Source of the DNA: Caballeronia calidae
Lineage (GTDB): Bacteria; Pseudomonadota; Gammaproteobacteria; Burkholderiales; Burkholderiaceae
Direction of reading: 5' to 3'
Assembly (NCBI RefSeq): GCF_900044055.2
Contig: NZ_FCOX02000035.1
Location: forward strand, 1-64,000
Length of the DNA: 64,000 nucleotides
Shown: positions 1 through 8,981 of the stretch, one piece after another
Numbering within the stretch: position 1 is the first letter of the stretch
How the letters are laid out: every line of letters starts with the position of its first letter
The notes under the pieces: model-generated
The model's input: the letters and a program-made list of their open reading frames with translations, nothing else
Told to the model about the DNA's origin: nothing
Databases searched by the model: none
Translations under genes and position numbers: made by a program

Positions 1-249
1 GGCGTGGCGGCGGCGGGCGAAGAGATCAGCACACGTCCGTTCCAGCTCGTCACGGGCCGCGAATGGAAAGGCTCGGCATTCGGCGGCGCGCGTGGCCGGA
101 CGGATGTGCCGAAGATCGTCGACTGGTACATGGAAGGCAAGATCAACATCGACGATCTGATCACGCATCATCTGCCGCTCGATCGCATCAACGACGGCTT
201 CGATCTGATGAAGAAGGGCGAGTCGATCCGCTCCGTCGTGATCTATTGA
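1..249 (+). CDS. frmA: S-(hydroxymethyl)glutathione dehydrogenase / class III alcohol dehydrogenase, C-terminal fragment
   Basis: The reading frame is open from the first base, so the gene begins left of the window and only the last 82 residues are visible. They match the C-terminal end of zinc-dependent class III alcohol dehydrogenases, which oxidise the formaldehyde-glutathione adduct in the cytoplasm. Recognisable pieces are [12 protein letters not shown], the VDWYMEGKI stretch, and the terminal [18 protein letters not shown]. The catalytic zinc site and NAD fold lie outside the window. A FrmB-type hydrolase would normally be near, but the next gene here is an unrelated convergent regulator, so any partner would lie upstream. 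Confidence 0.9.
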   Translation, partial: GVAAAGEEISTRPFQLVTGREWKGSAFGGARGRTDVPKIVDWYMEGKINIDDLITHHLPLDRINDGFDLMKKGESIRSVVIY

Positions 250-277
250 TGCACCGTGGGGAAGGCGTGCCGGACGT

Positions 278-1255
278 TCATTCGCGGCCCACGCCGAAGC
301 GTTCCCGATACGTCAACGGCGTAATCCCGAGCGCTTGCTGAAACGCCTTCCGCATTGCCTCATACGTCTTGAAGCCGCTGTTCGCGGCGATGGTCTTGGC
401 GGGCAGATCGCCTTCCTCCAGCAGCCTGCGCGCCGCCTCGATGCGCGCGCGCGTCACGAATGTCGAGGGCGTCGTGCCGGTTTCGCGCTTGAACGAGCGA
501 TTGAAGCTGCGCACGCTCATCGACAGTCGCTCCGCCATCTCGGCCGGCGATAGCTCACGCTGGAGATTGGCGAGGACCCAGTCCTGCACGTCGCGGATGC
601 CGGGATTATGCGTCGCCTGGCTGACGAGATGCGAGCTGAACTGCGACTGTCCGCCGGGCCGCTTGAGATAGACAACGAGGTCTCGCGCGACATCGAGCGC
701 GACGTCCAGCCCGAAGTCCTCTTCGACGAGCGCGAGTGCCAGGTCGATGCCGGCCGTCACGCCCGCCGATGTCCACAGATGGCCTTCGCGGATGAAGATG
801 CAGTCGGCATCGACGCGAATGGCCGGATACCTGGCCTTCAATGCATCGGCGACGGCCCAGTGGGTTGTCGCGCGCTTGCCGTCGAGCAGGCCCGCGGCGG
901 CGAGAAAGAACGCGCCGGAGCAGAGCGCGGCCGTGCGCTCCATGCGGTTCGCGGCGACTTCGACCCATTGCACGATTTCCGGCGCATGGCCTACCGCTTC
1001 CTCAATCTGCCACGCGCCGACGATGATCGCCGTATGCGGCAGCGCGAGCGTATCGATGCGCTTTTCCGCCGTCAGCGACACGCCCGTGTCGGACGCGACT
1101 TCGCCGCGCCGGATCGATGCGAGCTTGACATCGTATCGACCGGGAAGGCCGCGGCGTTCCAGATGAATGTTCGCGTAGGTAAAGACGCTGAGCGAGCCGA
1201 TGGCTTCGAGCGCCTTGAAGCCGTCGTAGATGACGATATCGACCGTCAAAGGCAT
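278..1255 (-). CDS. GlxA-family AraC-type regulator with DJ-1/PfpI-like N-terminal domain
   Basis: About 325 residues. The N-terminal half (roughly 1-190) is a class I glutamine-amidotransferase/DJ-1-like sensor fold, with the nucleophile-elbow-like segment AALCSGAFFLAAAGLL and a following TTHW. The C-terminal 100 residues hold two AraC helix-turn-helix motifs (MAERLSMSVRSFNRSFKRE and TIAANSGFKTYEAMRKAF). I start it at the ATG at 1255 because AAGGGA lies six bases upstream. An ATG at 1273 would overlap the stop of the preceding AsnC-type gene as ATGA and is a real alternative. The tight spacing implies co-transcription with that gene. The ligand is unknown; relatives control arginine, carnitine or glycine betaine catabolism. 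Confidence 0.85.
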   Translation of the reverse strand: MPLTVDIVIYDGFKALEAIGSLSVFTYANIHLERRGLPGRYDVKLASIRRGEVASDTGVSLTAEKRIDTLALPHTAIIVGAWQIEEAVGHAPEIVQWVEVAANRMERTAALCSGAFFLAAAGLLDGKRATTHWAVADALKARYPAIRVDADCIFIREGHLWTSAGVTAGIDLALALVEEDFGLDVALDVARDLVVYLKRPGGQSQFSSHLVSQATHNPGIRDVQDWVLANLQRELSPAEMAERLSMSVRSFNRSFKRETGTTPSTFVTRARIEAARRLLEEGDLPAKTIAANSGFKTYEAMRKAFQQALGITPLTYRERFGVGRE

Positions 1256-1269
1256 GCGTGTTCCCTTCG

Positions 1270-1749
1270 TCATTCGTCCACCGCATCCACAGGCACGCTC
1301 AGCCCCACCTTCACGCGGTTCATGCTCACGAGCGTGCTGAAGCGTTTCACGTTGTTGCTGGAAAAGAAGAGCTGGCGCGTGAGCGTGTTGTATTGGTCCA
1401 TGTCGCGCACGGTCAGCACCAGAACGAAGTCCGATTCGCCCGCGACGTAATGGCACTGTTGAACCTGCGGGCATTGCGCGAACGTGTGCTTCATCGAATC
1501 GAGAAGATCGATCTGCTCGCTTTCGACTTCGATCATCACGATGATGGTTAGCGGATGATCCACTTTCTCGGGCGCGACGATGGCTGCATAGCGATCGATC
1601 ACGCCTTCGTCGAGAAGACGCCGCAAGCGCCGGTTGACGGCCGCGGTCGAAAGATCGACGCGCGCGCCGAGTTCGTGTTGCGGCGTCTGCGCATTGCGCT
1701 GGACTTCGTCGAGAAGTTTGCGATCAAAGCTGTCGAGGTTGGAGGTCAT
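1270..1749 (-). CDS. Lrp/AsnC-family transcriptional regulator
   Basis: 159 residues, the normal length for the family. An N-terminal helix-turn-helix begins after FDRKLLDEVQRNAQTPQHELG and continues through STAAVNRRLRRLLDEGVI. The C-terminal RAM/AsnC ligand-binding domain includes VQQCHYVAGESDFVLVL and the DMDQYN segment. The start at 1749 gives the usual short N-terminus and has GA-rich sequence upstream. It is followed immediately by the GlxA-type regulator and lies head-to-head with the degraded diaminopropionate ammonia-lyase gene. Its ancestral target was therefore probably that gene, which is an inference from the divergent arrangement. Confidence 0.88.
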   Translation of the reverse strand: MTSNLDSFDRKLLDEVQRNAQTPQHELGARVDLSTAAVNRRLRRLLDEGVIDRYAAIVAPEKVDHPLTIIVMIEVESEQIDLLDSMKHTFAQCPQVQQCHYVAGESDFVLVLTVRDMDQYNTLTRQLFFSSNNVKRFSTLVSMNRVKVGLSVPVDAVDE

Positions 1750-1788
1750 GTCGTGCTCTCGAAGATCGAGAGATTTTTGCATAAGTGA

Positions 1789-2243
1789 CTCGTCGACGGC
1801 CAATACGCGGCGATGCTCGCGAGCCTGACCGTCATCAGCGCGACGGACGGCAATCACGGCAAGGCGCTCGCCGCAGCCGCGCAAAGTTTCGGCTGCGCGA
1901 GCGTGGTCGGCTTGCGTGGCGCGTGCTCGAACGCTGCATCGATCGCTTCATGCTCATCGACGACAGCGATGCAATCGACGCGATGAAAACGCTCGCGCAA
2001 GGCGTCGGTCACGATGTGCCGATCGTCGCGGGGGAATCGGGCGCGGCGGGATTCGCGGGGCTCGTCGTGTCGATGCGCGATCGCGAACTGGCGCGTTCGA
2101 TCGGGCTCGATGCGAAGGCGCGCGTGCTCGTCATCAACACGGAGGGCGCGACGGCGCCTGGCGTGTACGCGCGACTCGTCGGAGCATCGGCCGAGGAGGT
2201 ATCGGCACGTCAGCGCGAGTGGCTGAAACGCGCGGCCGGATGA
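1789..2243 (+). pseudogene. dpaL: diaminopropionate ammonia-lyase remnant (5' truncated, internal deletion, frameshift)
   Basis: Two pieces of one PLP enzyme lie side by side in different frames. From about 1825 to 1910 the first frame reads LTVISATDGNHGKALAAAA, the phosphate-loop region of the fold-type II PLP domain. From about 1912 to the stop at 2243 the third frame reads AWRVLERCIDRFMLIDD, then PIVAGESGAAGFAGL and VLVINTEGATAPGVYARLV, the C-terminal region of diaminopropionate ammonia-lyase (2,3-diaminopropionate to pyruvate and ammonia). The N-terminal region with the PLP lysine and the central part of the protein are missing. Intact enzymes have about 400 residues, so this is inactive. 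No start codon with a ribosome site is apparent. Confidence 0.8.
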
Positions 2244-2292
2244 GCGAGGAGATCCGGCATTATCATCTGGACTTCCCGACGATGTCCCCGCC

Positions 2293-3900
2293 ATGGAGCC
2301 ACAGAAGGAACCGACCTTGGCCAGCCCGCCTCTCGACAGCCGGAAACGCGCACACGCCGTGGCGTCGCAGGCGAGCCCTTGCGATGCGCTCGTCATTCGC
2401 GCACAGCCCGTCGCGGCGGGCGAGCCATGCCCGCGCAAGCGCCTCGCCTTGTCCGCGACGATCCTCGGCTCCAGCATGGCCTTCATCGACGGCTCGGTCG
2501 TCAACGTCGCATTGCCTTCGATACAGAGCGAGCTCGGCGCGGGCATCGCGGCGATGCAGTGGGTCGTCAACGCGTATCTGCTGTTTCTCGGCGCGCTCGT
2601 GCTCGTTGGCGGGTCGATGGGCGACAAGCTCGGACGGCGCAAGGTGTTCATCGCGGGCATCGCGATTTTCACGGCGGCATCGGCGGCGTGCGGCGCGGCG
2701 CCCGGCATGGGCTGGCTCATCGCGGCGCGCGCGTTGCAGGGTATCGGCGCGGCGCTGCTCGTGCCGGGCAGCCTCGCGATCATCGGCGCGGTGTTCGACG
2801 GCGAAGCCCGTGGACGCGCGATCGGCACGTGGGCGGGCGTCGGCGCGATCACGTCGTCGGTCGGGCCGGCGGCGGGCGGCTGGCTCGTCGACGCATTCTC
2901 CTGGCGTGCGATCTTCTTCCTGAATCTGCCGCTCGCCGCCGCGACGATCGCGCTGGCAATGGCGTCCGTGCCCGACAGCCATGACGCCGATGCGCCGCAG
3001 ACGCTCGACTGGCCCGGCGCCGCGAGCACGGCGGCGGGCCTCGCGGCGCTGACCTACGGCCTCACGGAAGCGCCGTCGCGCGGTTTCGCCGATCCGCTCG
3101 TCCTCGCGATGATCGTCGCGGGCGCGCTGCTGCTCGCCGCGTTCGTCGCGATCGAAGCGAAATCCCGCGATCCGATGGTCCCGCTCGACATCTTCCGCTC
3201 GCGCGATTTCAGCGGCGCCAATCTCGTCACGCTGCTGCTGTACTTCGGCCTCGGCGGCGTGCTGTTCTTCCTGCCGTTCACGCTGATTCGCGCGTATGGC
3301 TACACCGCGACGCAAGCCGGCGCCGCCGTGCTGCCGATGCCGCTCATCATCGGCTTGCTGTCGCGCTTCACCGGCGGGATGACGAGCCGCTTCGGCGCGC
3401 GGCTGCTGCTGATCGCCGGGCCGTGCGTCGCGGGCCTCGGCTTCGCGATGCTCGCGCTGCCGTTCGCCGGCGGTTACTGGGCCCGTTTTCTTCCCGCGCT
3501 GGTCGTGCTCGGGCTCGGCATGACGATCACCGTCGCGCCGCTGACCACGACCGTGATGGCATCGGTGGGCAGCGGGCGCGCGGGCGTCGCGTCCGGCATC
3601 AACAATGCGGTGGCGCGCGTGGCGGGCCTGCTGGCGATCGCCGTGCTGGGCATCGTGTTCGTGCGGTCGCACGACGCGGCGCTGGCGGCGCGGCTCGATC
3701 GGCTGCATCTGCCGCATCAGGACATGCGTATCGCCGATGCGGACGTGACACCCACGACACCCACGGCGCCATCGACACCGCTCGCCCGCGCACGGTCCGA
3801 TGCCATCGCCGATGCATTGCGCGCGGTCGCGCTCTTGTCCGCCGCGTGCGCGTTCGGGGCCGCGGGCGCGGCGGCGGCGACCATCCGCCGCAAACAATAA
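2293..3900 (+). CDS. MFS transporter, DHA2 (EmrB/QacA) family
   Basis: 535 residues with about 14 hydrophobic segments, the DHA2 number, so probably a proton-driven efflux pump in the inner membrane. The first helix carries the family signature FIDGSVVNVALPSIQ. The loop 2-3 motif is GSMGDKLGRRKVF, and motif C lies near ALQGIGAALLVPGSLAII. The first 45 residues are hydrophilic and poorly supported: the ATG at 2293 lacks a clear ribosome site, while a TTG at 2317 has AGAAGGA eight bases upstream. It follows the dpaL remnant and ends at a strong hairpin. No EmrA-like adaptor is adjacent, so the substrate cannot be named. Confidence 0.88.
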   Translation: MEPQKEPTLASPPLDSRKRAHAVASQASPCDALVIRAQPVAAGEPCPRKRLALSATILGSSMAFIDGSVVNVALPSIQSELGAGIAAMQWVVNAYLLFLGALVLVGGSMGDKLGRRKVFIAGIAIFTAASAACGAAPGMGWLIAARALQGIGAALLVPGSLAIIGAVFDGEARGRAIGTWAGVGAITSSVGPAAGGWLVDAFSWRAIFFLNLPLAAATIALAMASVPDSHDADAPQTLDWPGAASTAAGLAALTYGLTEAPSRGFADPLVLAMIVAGALLLAAFVAIEAKSRDPMVPLDIFRSRDFSGANLVTLLLYFGLGGVLFFLPFTLIRAYGYTATQAGAAVLPMPLIIGLLSRFTGGMTSRFGARLLLIAGPCVAGLGFAMLALPFAGGYWARFLPALVVLGLGMTITVAPLTTTVMASVGSGRAGVASGINNAVARVAGLLAIAVLGIVFVRSHDAALAARLDRLHLPHQDMRIADADVTPTTPTAPSTPLARARSDAIADALRAVALLSAACAFGAAGAAAATIRRKQ

Positions 3901-3938
3901 AAATCCCGATGCCGGTTGTGAGCCGGTCATCGGGATTC
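3901..3938. terminator. hairpin terminator between convergent genes
   Basis: AATCCCGAT (3902-3910) pairs with ATCGGGATT (3929-3937), and CCGG pairs with CCGG inside it. The hairpin starts directly after the MFS stop codon and faces the convergent hydroxylase gene, so it could serve both strands. Confidence 0.7.
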
Positions 3939-3962
3939 GGAAGTACAGCTTCGATGCCGTTC

Positions 3963-4889
3963 TTAGTGGCCAGCGTGGGCCGGTTGTTGTTCGATCGCAC
4001 TGGATGCGCGCTTCTGCAACTCTTCCGTCGTCTGACCTTCGCCGTTCGGCAGCCAGCCCGGAGGACGCAGCAGGAAGCCGAGCGCATCCGACACGCTCTT
4101 CGCGTTGAACATGTCCTTCGCGAGGCTGACCCAGTGCTGGAACTCGACGACGAGCGGGTTATGCGAAGTCACCGGTGTCGTGAGACCGTAGACGCAGGGT
4201 TCGTCCGCGCGCTCTTCCACATAGGTGCCGAACAGGCGGTCGAAGACGATCAGCACGCCGCCGAAGTTCGCATCGAGATACGTCGCGTTCGATGCATGGT
4301 GCACACGATGTGCCGACGGCGTGTTCAACACATATTCGAGCCAGCCGAGCTTCGGAATCCACGTCGCATGCAGCCAGAACTGATAGAGCAGGTTGATCGA
4401 CACGACCGCGAGCACCACCTCCGGCTTCACACCGAACCACACGAGCGGGGTGAAGAAGACTGACGAGCCCATGAACTTGGTGAACCAGCCGAGACGATAT
4501 GCGGACGACAGCGTCAACTGGTTCGGCGAGTGATGGACCGCGTGATTCGCCCAGAAGAAGCGGATCGTGTGCGAGAAGCGGTGATACCAGTAGTAGCAGA
4601 ACTCCTGTCCGATGAAGAGCAGGAAGACCGTGAGCGCCGTGCTCGTCGTGACGGTGTGGATGCGATGCTCCCAGGCGAAGTTGAGCACCGGCGTCGCGAG
4701 CGTGAACGGAATCAGGCTGAGCAGCTTGTGGCCGACGAGATCGACGAGCGAAAGCCAGGTCTCGTGCCAGTCGAAGGGCTTGTCGGTGCCCTTTTGCTTG
4801 AAGTGCAGGACGACGGCTTCGATCATCGACGCCGCGAGGACGATGCCCATCGCGTACAGCGAGATTTTTCCGAGCAGTTCCAGATCCAT
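3963..4889 (-). CDS. sterol desaturase / fatty acid hydroxylase superfamily membrane protein
   Basis: 308 residues with about five hydrophobic segments and the three histidine boxes of the non-haem di-iron hydroxylase superfamily: WYHRFSH, WANHAVHHS and SAHRVHHASN. These residues ligate two irons at the cytoplasmic face of the inner membrane. The family inserts oxygen into C-H bonds of lipids; bacterial members act on fatty acids, carotenoids or hopanoid-like substrates. The ATG at 4889 was preferred over an upstream in-frame ATG because the earlier 24 residues (NRADRQNGFIRNHPPRR) are not family-like. The C-terminal 40 residues are hydrophilic. It appears monocistronic and convergent with the MFS gene; the substrate is unknown. 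Confidence 0.85.
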   Translation of the reverse strand: MDLELLGKISLYAMGIVLAASMIEAVVLHFKQKGTDKPFDWHETWLSLVDLVGHKLLSLIPFTLATPVLNFAWEHRIHTVTTSTALTVFLLFIGQEFCYYWYHRFSHTIRFFWANHAVHHSPNQLTLSSAYRLGWFTKFMGSSVFFTPLVWFGVKPEVVLAVVSINLLYQFWLHATWIPKLGWLEYVLNTPSAHRVHHASNATYLDANFGGVLIVFDRLFGTYVEERADEPCVYGLTTPVTSHNPLVVEFQHWVSLAKDMFNAKSVSDALGFLLRPPGWLPNGEGQTTEELQKRASSAIEQQPAHAGH

Positions 4890-5100
4890 GGTGGTTCGCC
4901 TTGGTGGGTGGTTGCGAATGAACCCATTCTGGCGATCGGCCCGGTTAAAAACCACGCACAAACTATTTCACGGAATGTCACGGCCCGCCCGCAGAGCCTT
5001 GTCGCACAAGGAGCGGGCGTGTCGGGCGAGTTATGTCGATGTATGTCGCGCGGCGATTCGACCCGTCGCGCAAAACATGGGTAAGCAGCTTACGAGAAGC

Positions 5101-5149
5101 TTGTGCGGCCGGTCGGTGCTCGTTATAATTGCGAACAATTCCTATTTAC
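5101..5149 (+). promoter_or_regulatory. promoter with Fur-like box upstream of the PepSY gene
   Basis: TTGTGC (5101-5106), a 17-base spacer and TATAAT (5124-5129) make a plausible sigma-70 promoter. Overlapping its downstream side at 5127-5149 is an AT-rich element ending CCTATTTAC. Sixteen of its 23 positions match the element upstream of the TonB receptor (6507-6529). That sharing suggests one common regulator, most likely Fur given the two targets. The match to the textbook Fur consensus is only partial. Confidence 0.55.
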
Positions 5150-5207
5150 ATCGCATTGTCAAGATGATCGCCGTCGCGCACGACTATCGCTCCGAGGACT
5201 CGCGGGC

Positions 5208-6422
5208 ATGAGACCGGTTCTGGTTCGCCTGCATCGCTGGCTCGGCGTCGCGACCGCGCTCTTTCTGTTCGTGTCGGGTCTCACGGGCGCGTTGATCGCG
5301 TGGGATCACGAAATCGACGCGCTCCTCAATCCGACGTTCTTCCACGCCCGTACCGATGGTCCCGCGCTGCCGCCGCTCGAACTGGCGCGGCGCGTCGAGG
5401 CCGCCGATCCGCGCGTCGAAGTGACGTATATGCCGCTCGGCGTCGAGCCGGGGCACACCGCGCAGATGATGGTGATGCCGCGCACGAATCCCGCGACGAA
5501 CGCGCCGTTCGATGTCGCGTATAACCAGATCGCCGTCGATCCCGCGACCGGCCAGGTACAGGCGCAGCGCATGTGGGGCGCGGTGTCGCTCGCGCGCATC
5601 GACCTGATGCCGTTCCTCTACAAGCTGCATTACACGCTGCATCTGCCGATCGTCGGCGGCTTCGATATCGGCACGTGGCTGATCGGCATCGTCGGCATCC
5701 TGTGGTTCTTCGACAGCGGCATCGCGCTGATTCTGTCGTTTCCGAGCGTGAAGGCATGGCGCAAGTCGTTCGCGTTTCGCGTGAAGCGCGGCGGTTACGC
5801 GCTCACGTTCGACCTGCATCGCTCGGGCGGCGTGTGGATCTGGGGCCTGCTGCTGGTCATGGCGCTGACGTCCATTTCGATGAATCTCGCCGAACCGGTG
5901 ATGCGCCCCGTCGTGTCGATGTTCTCGAAGCTCCAGCCGTCGTTCACGGAAAACGCCGATCTGTTGCGCGCCGGGCCGCCCGGCCAGCCGCTCGCCACGC
6001 GCGAGCAGATTCTCGCCGCAGCCGCCCGCGACGCGCAGCGCGAACACCTGACCGAACCGATGGGCGCGCTTTACTTCGCACCGATGTTCAAGGCCTACGG
6101 CGTGGGCTTCTTCGCGCCCGGCCGCGATCACGGCGACGTGGGACTCGGCAACGCCTGGCTCTACTACAACGGCCGGACGGGCACGCTCGCGGGATCGTCG
6201 ATTCCGGGCCGCGGCTCCGCCGGCGACATCTTCATGCAGGCGCAGTTTCCGCTGCACTCCGGGCGCATCGCGGGTATCGGCGGACGCATCCTCGTGAGCG
6301 CGATGGGCATCGCGGTCGCGGTGCTCAGCGCGACGGGCCTCATCATCTGGTTCAGGAAGCGGTCAGCGCGCCGTCATTCGGCGGCGGTAGCGAATGCGCG
6401 GACTGCCGCAGGCGCTCGCTAA
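5208..6422 (+). CDS. PepSY-associated TM protein (PiuB-like, iron-regulated membrane protein)
   Basis: 404 residues. The N-terminus LVRLHRWLGVATALFLFVSG is the first of four or five transmembrane helices, with the histidine typical of haem-liganding PepSY_TM proteins. Large periplasmic PepSY-type segments separate it from a helix at about residues 160-185, one near 215-235 (RSGGVWIWGLLLVMALTSIS) and a final helix near 365-390. These proteins accompany siderophore receptors and are thought to act as inner-membrane ferric-siderophore reductases; that role is family inference. The ATG at 5208 excludes an upstream extension that would run through the promoter. It precedes the TonB receptor, and both have the same putative regulatory element. 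Confidence 0.85.
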   Translation: MRPVLVRLHRWLGVATALFLFVSGLTGALIAWDHEIDALLNPTFFHARTDGPALPPLELARRVEAADPRVEVTYMPLGVEPGHTAQMMVMPRTNPATNAPFDVAYNQIAVDPATGQVQAQRMWGAVSLARIDLMPFLYKLHYTLHLPIVGGFDIGTWLIGIVGILWFFDSGIALILSFPSVKAWRKSFAFRVKRGGYALTFDLHRSGGVWIWGLLLVMALTSISMNLAEPVMRPVVSMFSKLQPSFTENADLLRAGPPGQPLATREQILAAAARDAQREHLTEPMGALYFAPMFKAYGVGFFAPGRDHGDVGLGNAWLYYNGRTGTLAGSSIPGRGSAGDIFMQAQFPLHSGRIAGIGGRILVSAMGIAVAVLSATGLIIWFRKRSARRHSAAVANARTAAGAR

Positions 6423-6504
6423 GTAAGCGAGCCGTCATCGAATAAAGCTCGACGAGCACCCCCGAATCGGGTGGGATGTTGCGCGCAGACAAATCGTTTC
6501 ATTC

Positions 6505-6537
6505 TTGAATGATAACGACTCTTATTTACCCTATAAT
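6505..6537 (+). promoter_or_regulatory. Fur-like box and promoter upstream of the TonB receptor
   Basis: An element at 6507-6529 contains AATGATAACGACTCTTATTT and resembles a Fur box. It shares 16 of 23 positions with the element before the PepSY gene. A perfect TATAAT follows at 6532-6537; no good -35 hexamer sits at 17 bases, so the promoter may rely on the AT-rich context. Confidence 0.6.
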
Positions 6538-6662
6538 GCGCGCATAACGAAGTCCCGCCGTCACGCGCTCTCGCGACCGGTCTTGCGACTCACCACAATG
6601 CCGCCCGGATTCCATACGCGCCCCGGGACGGAAGACCGACCAACATCGTAGTTTCCGCATCC

Positions 6663-8870
6663 ATGTCCGTTTCCCGTCGTCACACCTCGCAGGCCGCGCC
6701 TGTGAAGGCGCTCGCTCGTCGCGCCGCCATCGCCGCCGCCGTCGCGACGGTCTTTTCGCTTTCTGCCCACGCGCAATCCGCCGACACCGGCAACAACGAC
6801 GCCACCGCGCTGCAGGAGAGCGCGCTGCCGGCCGTCAAGGTCCAGGCGTCGAAAGAACAACTGCCCGGCGATCTCGCGCCGACCTTCGCTGGCGGCCAGG
6901 TCGCGCGCGGCGCCGACTTCGGCGTGCTCGGCCAGCAGAGGATGATCGATGTCCCGTTCAGCATGACGACGTATACGTCGAAGCTGATCGAGGACCAGCA
7001 GGCGCGCACGATCGGCGACGTCCTCGCGAACGATCCGTCCGTTCGCACTGCCTATGGCTTCGGCAATTTCGCGGAAACATACGTCATTCGCGGCTTCCAG
7101 CTTCAGGGCGACGACGTATCGCTGAACGGTCTCTACGGCATCACGCCGCGCCAGCTCGTCGCGACCGACGCGCTCGAACGCGTCGACGTGTTCAAGGGCG
7201 CGAATGCGTTTCTGAATGGCGCATCGCCGACCGGTTCCTCGGTGGGCGGCGGGCTGAACCTGCAACTGAAGCGCGCGGACGACAAGCCGCTCACGCGCGT
7301 GACGTTCGACGGCTCGGCGTCGGGCGAGATCGGCGCGCATGTCGACATCGGCCGGCGCTTCGGCAGCGAAGGGCAGTTCGGCATCCGCGTGAATCAGGCG
7401 AATCACGACGGCGAAACGAGCATCGACGGCGAACATCGCCGCGACAACACGACGGCCGTGTCGCTCGACTGGCGCGGCGACAAGCTGCGTCTCTACGGCG
7501 ATTTCCTGTATCAGCGCCAGCGCATCAACGGCGGGCGGCCGACCGTCAACGACTTCGCGAACTTCATTCCGGAGCCGCCGTCGGCCACGTATAACTACGC
7601 GCAAACCTGGAGCTTCAGCTCGATCGAGGACACGGTCGGCATCCTGCGCGCCGAGTACGATTTCCTGCCCGGCTGGACCGCGTATATCACGGGCGGCGCG
7701 CGTCACACCGACGAGCACGGCCAGTACTCGTCGCCGAACATTCAGGCGGACGGCAGCACCGACGCCACGGCGCTCGGCGTGCCGCACAAGGAAGACGGCA
7801 CGTCCGCCGAAGCGGGCGTGCGCGGCCACTTCAACACCGGGCCGGTGTCGCACTTCGTGACGGCGGGCGCGTCGATCGTGCGCGTGGAGTCGAAGTCGGC
7901 GTTCACCTTCAGCAGCGCGTTCCCGACGAGCATCTACGACACGCCGCAAGTGCCGCTTCCGCCGACCATCCTGACGGGCGGCAATCTCTCGGACCCGCAG
8001 ACGACGTCGCTCAATCTGATGCGCAGCGTCGCGGTGTCGGACACGCTCGGCTTCCTCAACGATCGCGTGTTGTTCACGATCGGCGCGCGCTATCAGGAGC
8101 TGCTGACGAACAACTACGACTACACGGGCGTGCAGACGAAGAACTACAACGACTCGATCACGACGCCGGTCTTCGGTCTCGTCGTCAAGCCGATGAAGGA
8201 TGTCGCGCTGTTCGCGAATCACAGCGAGGCGCTGACGATCGGCGATACCGCGCCCAACACCGCGTTGAACTTCGGCGAGCAGTTGCCGCCCGCAAAGTCG
8301 AAGCAATGGGAAGTAGGCGCGAAGTACGACAACGGCCAGTATGGCGCGTCGTTTGCGGCGTTCCAGATCGACAAGCCGCTGACCTTCGTGAACAGCGCGA
8401 ACATCTTCGTCGCGGACGGCACGCAACGGCATCGCGGGCTGGAAGCGTCGATCTACGGCGAGCCGGTGCACGGCGTGCGCCTGATCGCGGGCGCGACGTA
8501 TATCCACGCGACGCAATACGACACCAACGCGGGCACGACGGACGGCAACAAGCCGATCGGCGTTCCGACGATGATGTTCAACGTCAACGCGGAATACGAC
8601 GTGCCGGTGCTGAACGGTCTCACGTTGACGGCGCGCTGGATCCACACGGGCCCGCAATATCTGAACGTGACGAACACGCTGTCGATTCCCGCGTGGGATC
8701 GCTTCGATCTCGGCGCGCGTTATGCGACCGTGCTGTTCGGCAAGCCGACGACCTTCCGCGCGAGCGTGCTGAACGTGGCGAACAAGTCGTACTGGTCGTC
8801 GACGATCGGCGGTTATCTGACGCAGGGCGCGCCGCGCACCGTGCTTCTCTCGATGACGACGGATTTCTGA
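6663..8870 (+). CDS. TonB-dependent siderophore receptor
   Basis: 735 residues. A signal peptide (ALARRAAIAAAVATVFSLSAHAQ) is followed by the plug domain at about 70-200, with PFSMTTYTSKLIEDQQART, the conserved FAETYVIRGFQL and LERVDVFKGANAFLNGA. A beta-barrel of about 500 residues ends in the outer-membrane signature phenylalanine (LLSMTTDF). The domain order is that of FhuE/FoxA/FpvA-like ferric-siderophore receptors. No siderophore synthesis genes lie nearby, so it probably takes up a xenosiderophore. The preceding gene encodes a PepSY inner-membrane protein, and both have the same AT-rich regulatory element. The leader between 6538 and 6662 holds no other gene. Confidence 0.92.
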   Translation: MSVSRRHTSQAAPVKALARRAAIAAAVATVFSLSAHAQSADTGNNDATALQESALPAVKVQASKEQLPGDLAPTFAGGQVARGADFGVLGQQRMIDVPFSMTTYTSKLIEDQQARTIGDVLANDPSVRTAYGFGNFAETYVIRGFQLQGDDVSLNGLYGITPRQLVATDALERVDVFKGANAFLNGASPTGSSVGGGLNLQLKRADDKPLTRVTFDGSASGEIGAHVDIGRRFGSEGQFGIRVNQANHDGETSIDGEHRRDNTTAVSLDWRGDKLRLYGDFLYQRQRINGGRPTVNDFANFIPEPPSATYNYAQTWSFSSIEDTVGILRAEYDFLPGWTAYITGGARHTDEHGQYSSPNIQADGSTDATALGVPHKEDGTSAEAGVRGHFNTGPVSHFVTAGASIVRVESKSAFTFSSAFPTSIYDTPQVPLPPTILTGGNLSDPQTTSLNLMRSVAVSDTLGFLNDRVLFTIGARYQELLTNNYDYTGVQTKNYNDSITTPVFGLVVKPMKDVALFANHSEALTIGDTAPNTALNFGEQLPPAKSKQWEVGAKYDNGQYGASFAAFQIDKPLTFVNSANIFVADGTQRHRGLEASIYGEPVHGVRLIAGATYIHATQYDTNAGTTDGNKPIGVPTMMFNVNAEYDVPVLNGLTLTARWIHTGPQYLNVTNTLSIPAWDRFDLGARYATVLFGKPTTFRASVLNVANKSYWSSTIGGYLTQGAPRTVLLSMTTDF

Positions 8871-8897
8871 CCGGTCTTATCTTATTCAGAGCGGCAA

Positions 8898-8936
8898 AAA
8901 CGCCGCGCGTTCGCAGGAACGCGCGGCGTTTGCTTT
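8898..8936 (+). terminator. rho-independent terminator after the TonB receptor
   Basis: A perfect 15-bp stem, AAACGCCGCGCGTTC (8898-8912) with its complement at 8917-8931, closes a four-base loop and is followed by TGCTTTT. Confidence 0.85.
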
Positions 8937-8981
8937 TGGCGCGCCCGATCGTTCAGGTCCGGCGATTCGGGCTTATCGCTA

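Noticed and set aside
6561-8657. 698-codon open frame antisense to the TonB receptor
   Set aside because: Arginine-rich and repetitive; the receptor on the other strand has a signal peptide, plug and C-terminal phenylalanine.
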